DNA from: Thecaphora thlaspeos
Taxonomy: Eukaryota > Basidiomycota > Ustilaginomycetes > Urocystidales > Glomosporiaceae
Length of the DNA stretch: 64,000 bases
Assembly: GCA_900291925.1 (NCBI GenBank)
Contig: UWYS01000009.1
Span: 186,001 to 250,000 of the forward strand
Reading direction: 5' to 3'
Both the position numbers and the translations under genes were made by a program. Shown here piece after piece: positions 58,029-64,000 of this stretch. A model generated the notes under the pieces. It did not search any database. It was given only the letters and a program-made list of their open reading frames with translations, and was not told where the DNA came from. Each line of letters opens with the position of its first letter. The stretch's first letter is position 1.

Positions 58029-59156
58029 CTACTGCGACTTTTTGCTCTCGACCTGCTCCACCTTGTCGACCTTGCCAGGCTTTTCGCCCACTCCCGTGAC
58101 GGCGAGAAGCGGGTCGTCCTCAGCTCGCGGCGCGCGGTAGCTGCCTCCGAGGCGGTCGCACCCCGTAAAGTACTGGCCGTAGTTACACGTGAAGAAGAGG
58201 TGGTGGAGCGTGTGGTGAGAGGGACCGTTGATGATCTTTTCGAGTGGCGAGTTGCAGATCATGTCCGAGTCGTGGATGAGGATGGACCAGAGGTTGACGA
58301 AGACGAACAGGCCGATCGAGACCATCCGGTGCAGCGGGAAGATAAAGGGGAAGATGTGGTAGGGGAGCGACTGGGCGTAGCCGTCGAGCGGGTGGAAGGC
58401 GTGCGAGGCGAACGGCGTGGGGATGAGCCACTTGTGGTGCGGCTTGTGGACGTGCTTGTAGAGCCGCGGGTGGTGCTCCAGCCGGTGGACCCAATAGATG
58501 GCGGCGTCGGTAAATATGAGAAAGAGAGGGACCGAGAGGATCGCATAGGCGAGGCCGTGGTCGCTGATGTTCTCGTAGAGCTTGCTGTGCCCGCGTACCT
58601 CGGCGACAAACCAGGGGACCGTCATCAGTGTGAGCGGGAGGAAGGCGCGCACCGAGCACTCGATCTCGAGGCGGACCTGGTTCTTGAGAAAGCGCGGGTG
58701 CTTCATCATGTCCTTGTTGAACAGGTACTTGAACGACAGGCCGGCAAATGTAAAGTAGAGGATGACGATGCCAACGTATGTAGTGGCGCACAGCGAGATG
58801 AATTGCCGGACGATGCTGTCGCGCGGCAATGCGCTCGTGTTGCGCAGCGCCTCCCAGTCGACCTCAGAGGCCGTGTTGGACACCACGTCAAACGCCTTGG
58901 ACGTCGTCGCGCGGGCGGCCGGGTGGACGACCTGCGTCGTCAACGCGGCGGCGCTCCCCGTGAGCGCAGACGACCATCCGGCGAAGCCGTTGGTGAGGTT
59001 GGCGAGGACGCCGCTGCCGGGCGCCGACTGGGCGCCCCTCGCGACCGCGGAAATGAGTTCAGGGTTCTTGGCGATGGAGCGCGGTAGCGCCGGCCAAATG
59101 GTGGCCCAGACCTTGTCCAGAATCAGGTTATCGGCGACGTCGAGCACGAGATCCAT
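58029..59156 (-). CDS. ERG3: Sterol C-5 desaturase Erg3
   Basis: ER di-iron enzyme that introduces the C5-C6 double bond in ergosterol synthesis. Uninterrupted frame of 375 residues. The three His boxes of the fatty-acid hydroxylase/desaturase superfamily are present: HRLEHH (224-229), HKPHH (237-241) and HHTLHH (314-319). Hydrophobic segments flank them. The context is Erg3-like (YWVHRLEHHPRLYKHVHKPHHKW, FHPLDGYAQSLPYH, FTCNYGQYFTGCDRLGGSYR). The N terminus of about 110 residues is longer than the catalytic core needs. The C-terminal tail is Lys/Val/Glu-rich. Confidence 0.95.
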   Translation of the reverse strand: MDLVLDVADNLILDKVWATIWPALPRSIAKNPELISAVARGAQSAPGSGVLANLTNGFAGWSSALTGSAAALTTQVVHPAARATTSKAFDVVSNTASEVDWEALRNTSALPRDSIVRQFISLCATTYVGIVILYFTFAGLSFKYLFNKDMMKHPRFLKNQVRLEIECSVRAFLPLTLMTVPWFVAEVRGHSKLYENISDHGLAYAILSVPLFLIFTDAAIYWVHRLEHHPRLYKHVHKPHHKWLIPTPFASHAFHPLDGYAQSLPYHIFPFIFPLHRMVSIGLFVFVNLWSILIHDSDMICNSPLEKIINGPSHHTLHHLFFTCNYGQYFTGCDRLGGSYRAPRAEDDPLLAVTGVGEKPGKVDKVEQVESKKSQ

Positions 59157-61416
59157 CGTGAGTTTTGGTCGTCGTGTGCGTGAGGAAGGATGTGGGTTGC
59201 ACTGTGGATCGGTGGAAGCTTAGCGGGCCACAATGGGGCAAGGCTGTAAGAGGTATTCGTCGAAGCGCCGTGCTAGGTCGCGTCGTGGAGATGCGAAGAA
59301 AAGCGTTGGCCGATGGGAAATGCGAGCAGAGAGCTCTCGAGGCTAGACTCGTGTGTACGGAGGGCAGCTAGACGGCGGTAGTGATGGTGGCGGTGGCGGT
59401 CGTTTAGAGCGGGAGTGAGAGCGGTGAGGAAGAGTGCAGGAACGACACTGGTAGAGAGGGGAAGAGGGACGGAGATATGATCCTGATCCTTTGTCGTGGT
59501 GGTGGGAGTGGGAAAGAGTGTGACCGGTGTTGATGTTCGGATGGTATGTAGGGATGAAGGGGGGGGGGGGGGGGGGAAGGAACAGGGTGGTCAAGGTAGA
59601 GGAGGAGTCATTCGGATGGTTTTGGGTGCGAAGGTCAAGGCCCTACATGCAGCGCAGCAGGTTTGTAGCCACAAGCTCGTGCTTGCCTCTCGCTCGTGAG
59701 CGGCGGGCGGTACTGTAGCGAGCAGAGTGGCAAAATCACCCGACTTCTGCACCGCACACAGTCTTGCACTCTTTGGCAAAGTCACCTCTCCGTGTAGTCA
59801 AGTAGTTGAAGTGAGAAGCGCTAAAAACAATAAAAAGGGGAAACTCAATCTTGCCTGCTTTTTTGACCTTTTCTATTGAGGCAAGTGAAATCAAAATCAT
59901 GCGGCCGTCGATCCGTGAATACAATGGCGAACAGAGTTGACCTAAAAGGTTGGCGTGTGGCAATTAACTGCCGTGCGTTGCTTGCGCCTGGGCAAGAAGC
60001 TACGGCCAGCGGGCGGGCGCGGTCAAGTCACGAGAGTGGCACCACTTTCGACACCTCTCCCCCTCACCAAGCAAGCACAACACGCGGCGCCTCGAAACAA
60101 GAGGCCGGCTAGCATCGCACAAAGATTATTTGCCGCCTGCTTCTTGGGCTCGCCTCGGTCACCGCATCCCTCATACAGTACGGCACCGACAAGCAAGAGC
60201 TGGCAGAGTGTCAGCGCATCCTCTGTCAACACGCACAACCACGCGCCCGACCGGCAGCGACGGCGCAACCTTTTCGAGATCTGTCTCGCCGCCCACAATG
60301 GGCCGGAAGGCAACGACCGAGGCGCATTACATTCTTCGCGCCGTCGCACCAAACCCCTCTCTCTACAGCGCAAAGCTCAGCAGAGCTCAGTGCGAGTGGC
60401 ATTCTGCGACGATGGTCACCCTCAGGTCGTCATTATTATCGTCTCGTCAACAACATAAACATCAAGGAGATGTAGTTAGTGGCCAAGGGGAGGCGCTGCG
60501 CCCAGCTGATGGGCCCGCGACGCTCAAGAAGCTAGTTAAGGCGTTTTTGTTTTTCTTCCTCGGCTCGGCTGCAGAGGCGGCGCGTGCTCGCGGCACACCT
60601 GCAGATCCCGGCTGCCGTTTTCATCTCTCTCCGCCAGGCCCCTCCCCTTTCCCCATGTATGCTGTAGTACTGTACATACGAGGCACTGTAGAAGGACCAG
60701 ATACCTTATCAAGCGTACATAGATCGCCTTGACCTTACTTGTCTTCGTCCCCTCGTCCAGCCTGCTGTCTGGTCCAACGTACCTACAGTACCTCGACAGC
60801 GGGGGCAGCAAGAGGACGCGCGGAAAAGCTCCAGCGGCCGGAGATAGGACAGCTTTCATGCACACGCGCACAAGCGAGAAGCCGCGCCCCGGGAATTGCC
60901 TGACACAGGCGCGAAAATCAGCTCACTTTCTTCTTGCTTCTTCTTCGTGGTCTTGACAGGCCAGTTCCTGCGCACGGACCGCCACCTGACTGCCGGGTCC
61001 CCCCACGCCCCTCACCCTCCGGCCCTGTTTTACTTCTCTCGCCGCCCACAACCTGAGTGCGATATGGCAGATGCAGTATATATACATATGTACCCCGGTC
61101 TGAGCTCCACGTCGTGTGACCGAAGAGTTGAGCGCAAGCGGAGGAGGTCGGAAGAGCATTTCGTCACATGCGAGCGGCGGGCGACGGGCCGGCGACGCGT
61201 CCGTCTTTCTTTCTCCACAAAATTGGCCGGTTCGGAAGGAGTCGGCTTTCCTCGGTCATCCTGGCCGCACCTCCGACTCGGAGCCGAGCCAAACGGAATT
61301 GCCCCTCCCCTCAAGAAAGTCGTCCTTTGCTTCGCTTCTCTAGCTTCTTCCTTGTTCCTCAGCTCGACCCTACCTCACTCGTCCGACTCAAAGTCCGCGG
61401 CGCTCGATACCTGACG
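59157..61416. promoter_or_regulatory. Long divergent intergenic region (ERG3 / HIS2)
   Basis: About 2.26 kb between divergent start codons. It contains a G-run of about 17 bases at 59560-59577, purine-rich tracts around 59360-59600, and a GTACTGTACATACG motif at 60667-60680. A TATATACATATG stretch lies at 61078-61089. Open frames here are short and unrecognised. Confidence 0.4.
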
Positions 61417-62613
61417 ATGCCGCACTCGCACCACTCGCATTCGGGCCAGTTCTGCCTGCACGCCAAGTCCACTCTCTCCGAAGTGGTGCAACGAGCGCGC
61501 ACGCTAGGTTTCACGCACTTCCATCTGAGCGAACATGTACCGCGCCAGGCAGAGGACCAACTCTATCCGGAAGAGATCGAGGCCGACATGACCCCGGCGA
61601 AGCTCCGGGATACCTTTGAGGCGTACCTCGACGAGGCTGCGAGGGTTTCGTCGCGGTACGAGGGTCAGATGGAGGTGCTGGTAGGCTGCGAGACGGAGAA
61701 CATCACCAGTCCAGAGACGTTGGACTACCTGGTGGATCTGCTCCAGGCCAGACCTAGCTCGTCCAACAACGACACGCAGACGAAGCCGGAAGCGATTGGA
61801 AAGGGAACGGTCGACTACCTCGTCGGTTCGATACACCATACGCACGGCGTACCGATCGACTTTGATCGGGAGACGTTCGACAAGGCCCTTGTCTGCTGCG
61901 GTTCTCGCCGACCCTCCTCCGAGGCAGCGACGTCACGCACACCGACCGACGACGACGACAGAGAAGCACACGAATCACTGATGTCGGCCTACCTCGACAC
62001 GCAGCTCGAGACGCTGCAGCGTCTGAAGCCAGAGGTGGTAGGACACTTTGACCTCTTCCGCCTCTTTCGACCCGATGCCTCGGTCGACTCGTCGGCAGAG
62101 GTGTGGAGCAAGGTCGAGAGAAACGTGCGCTTCGCCGTCGGATACGGAGCGTTGTTCGAGTGCAACGCTGCCGCGTTCAGAAAGAGCTGGAAGACGGCGT
62201 ATCCCGGCAGGGAGATCCTCGACGTGGGTGACATCGTCGTGTGCGCCTGAACGAAAGGCAGGAGCGTCGCTGACAGAAACTCTTCTTCCATTCGTGAATG
62301 ATCTCCTCTGCAGTTGATCCGATCGCTCGACGGCCGTCTCTGCCTCTCGGATGACTCGCACGGTGTGGCAGCCGTGGGGCTCAACTACCACCGTCTACGA
62401 CAGTATCTCGTCGATGCGGGCGTAAACGAGATTTGGTACCTGGAAAAGGCCATGGCAAAGGACCTCGAACGACCGGACTCTATCCCGCCAACTAGGTTCG
62501 AGAGAGGTACCGCGGCGAGAAGGATGGGGAGAGAGTGGAGGGATCAGCCTTTCTGGGAGACCTATGAGAACGTGAGAAAGGCAGAGGAGGTGCAGGCGTT
62601 GGAGGCCAAATGA
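61417..62613 (+). CDS. HIS2: Histidinol-phosphatase, PHP type
   Basis: Converts L-histidinol phosphate to L-histidinol in histidine synthesis. Exons 61417-62223 and 62314-62613 give 368 residues. The PHP-fold metal motifs are visible in order: MPHSHHSHSGQFC, FHLSEHVPR, VGCETENI, YLVGSIHHTHGVPID, GHFDLFRLF and, after the intron, LSDDSHGVAAVGLNY. Residues 165-190 of the protein carry a low-complexity insert (Ser/Thr/Asp). The intron (GTGGGT..CAG) joins YPGREILD to LIRSLDGRLCLSDDSHG in phase 0; without it the frame ends early. Confidence 0.95.
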
Positions 62614-62798
62614 TGGTGGCGATGCGGAAGCTGGGCGGACTCCTCTACTCGGGCATAGCCACAAAACGTCGCATGGCTCGTGCGGCAGACGTGGGATTCC
62701 AAACACGCCATAACAACAGGCGACCTTTAATGCAATGTAGATACAAACAACAGCGCAAACCTCTGCCGACCCGAGCATCGCTCCGCCGCCGTGGCTGG

Positions 62799-64000
62799 CT
62801 ACTTCTTGACGGTCCTCTTCCTCCTCGGCTCGGGGAACTTGAGCGGCAGCGAAAGGGTCGCACTGCGTTCTTTCTTGACATCGCCAAACTCGACGTCTCC
62901 ACTCGCCATGGCCTTCCTGCCGGGAGAGCATCCGATGGCCTTGAAGATCTCCATGAGCCTGTGCGCGCGGTCGAGTCGATCGAAAAAAAGCGCTGTCAGT
63001 AAGGAAAAGGTACGAATCCGATACGAAGATCAACGGGCAGGGACTGGGAAGACGGAAGCCTGTAGGTCACTCACTTGTGCGGCTCCATCTGGAGACCCTT
63101 GGCGACTGGCTCGTATGCCACCGTAAAGTGGTCCGTGTGCAGCAGCAGGGCGCAGGCGTACGCGAGGAAGCGCGTCTGCTCAATGCCAGACATGTACAGT
63201 CTGCGACAGCGCAGTGCGGCGAGATGGCGAGGAGAACAGACAGAAGAGAGGACAATACGATGGTCAGCGGTCAGAGCACTCGTTTCGACTAGACCCACTT
63301 CGAAAGTGGCAGGCGGATACTCACTTTGAGCGACCCTTGGCCGAGCCGGTGAAACGGTCGGTGATGTCGCGGAAGACACGCTTCCCCTCAGCGCTGCTGT
63401 CGAGACCGAGCTTCTCCTTGATCGACCTGGCGTCGGGCGTGTCCCGGTGCAACAGCATGAACGAGCACAGGTAGACGAGATACATTGTCATACGGACGCG
63501 ATCCTTTGTCTCCTCGAGCGCCATGTTCTGCCTCTTTGTGAACGAGTCGATGACCTCCTGCGGTGCACCCGCCGGCGGGTCCGGGTAGTCGAACTGAGCG
63601 TTCTGGACAGCGGCCCACAGCCGGCCGGCGAGCCAGGCCGTCTTGATGGGCTCCAGCCAGGCGCGGATGTCTTCCTCGGACGTCAGCTTGAGGACGGCGT
63701 CGATGGGGACCTGCTTCATCACGGCAGGGTCGATCAGGTTGCGAACCGGATAGACCTCGATGGGCTTGGTTGCGCTGGGCTCGTGCGGCGGGATGGGACG
63801 CGACTTCATGTGGATCTCGTGCAGCTCGGCCGCGCTCGGTAAGTTGGCCGTGCTCTGGGTGATGCTCTCGGTCACCGTGTCGACCGATCCGAACACCTGC
63901 GAAACGTCGACCTTCATCCTCTCGGCATTGATTCGCGCCTTTCTCGCCTTCGAGTTGCCGAACGTGCCCTCCAGGCCCTTTCTCTGCTGGTAGTACTGGT
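62799..64000 (-). CDS. RPA49: RNA polymerase I subunit A49 (partial, N terminus beyond window)
   Basis: Pol I-specific subunit with a TFIIF-like and a tandem winged-helix part. The gene runs off the right edge. Visible exons are 64000-63325, 63200-63075 and 62958-62799. The sequence enters with LEGTFGNSKARKARINAERMKVDVSQVF, the conserved linker of A49. It continues with YPVRNLIDPAVMKQVPIDAVLKL and WLAGRLWAAVQN, then the second winged helix (LYMSGIEQTRFLAYACALLLHTDHFTVAYEP). The end, KLMEIFKAIGCSP, is joined across the last intron and followed by a basic tail (EPRRKRTVKK). Phase closes at both introns. The N-terminal dimerisation domain is not in the window. Confidence 0.9.

Noticed and set aside
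58008..59087. 359-codon plus-strand frame opposite ERG3
   Set aside because: Antisense shadow; the true gene has all three His boxes on the minus strand.

Overview
This window is nuclear DNA of a GC-rich, intron-containing basidiomycete fungus, most plausibly a smut-type Ustilaginomycotina yeast. Genes lie on both strands with short GTGAGT/GTAAGT...CAG introns, and there are no operons or Shine-Dalgarno sites. The protein set (Amt/MEP transporter, laccase-type oxidase, DcpS, Lcp5, Mrs6, Afg2, Kre6, Rpb3, Emc8, Tom70, Upf2, Erg3, His2, RPA49) is fungal throughout. Exon-intron models were built by hand. In almost every case the reading phase closes across all introns and the joined protein restores a known family motif.

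Layout. 0.1-9.1 kb: ammonium transporter (+), nine-exon secreted multicopper oxidase (-), five-exon SAM methyltransferase (-). 9.7-19.5 kb: Dfm1-like derlin (-) head-to-head with the mRNA decapping scavenger DcpS (+), a ZCCHC9-type zinc-knuckle protein (+), arginine methyltransferase PRMT1 (-) head-to-head with the ER-Golgi SNARE Bos1 (+), and complex I subunit NDUFS7 (-). 20-29 kb is the accessory part: an unrecognised gene whose frame continues 74 codons past an in-frame TGA, a 4 x 20 bp tandem repeat just upstream of it, two pogo-like terminal-inverted-repeat elements with TA target duplications (one holding a broken transposase), a 67-residue small fungal protein, a Gfo/Idh/MocA oxidoreductase and SUMO. 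29.9-43.8 kb: a large Zn2Cys6 regulator, Lcp5, Mrs6 head-to-head with Afg2, and Kre6/Skn1. 45.6-64 kb: Rpb3 head-to-head with Emc8, Tom70, Upf2 head-to-head with sideroflexin, Erg3, histidinol phosphatase, and the 3' part of the RNA polymerase I subunit A49, which runs off the right edge.

Most genes are unlinked housekeeping functions: RNA synthesis and decay, ribosome assembly, membrane traffic, ER and mitochondrial protein handling, sterol, wall and histidine metabolism. I see no biosynthetic cluster, CRISPR array, tRNA or rRNA gene. The points most worth a second look are the TGA-interrupted hypothetical gene with its promoter repeat, the pogo-derived element family, the derlin with two Cdc48-binding SHP-like motifs, and introns of PRMT1, KRE6 and the zinc-cluster regulator that could yield in-frame isoforms.
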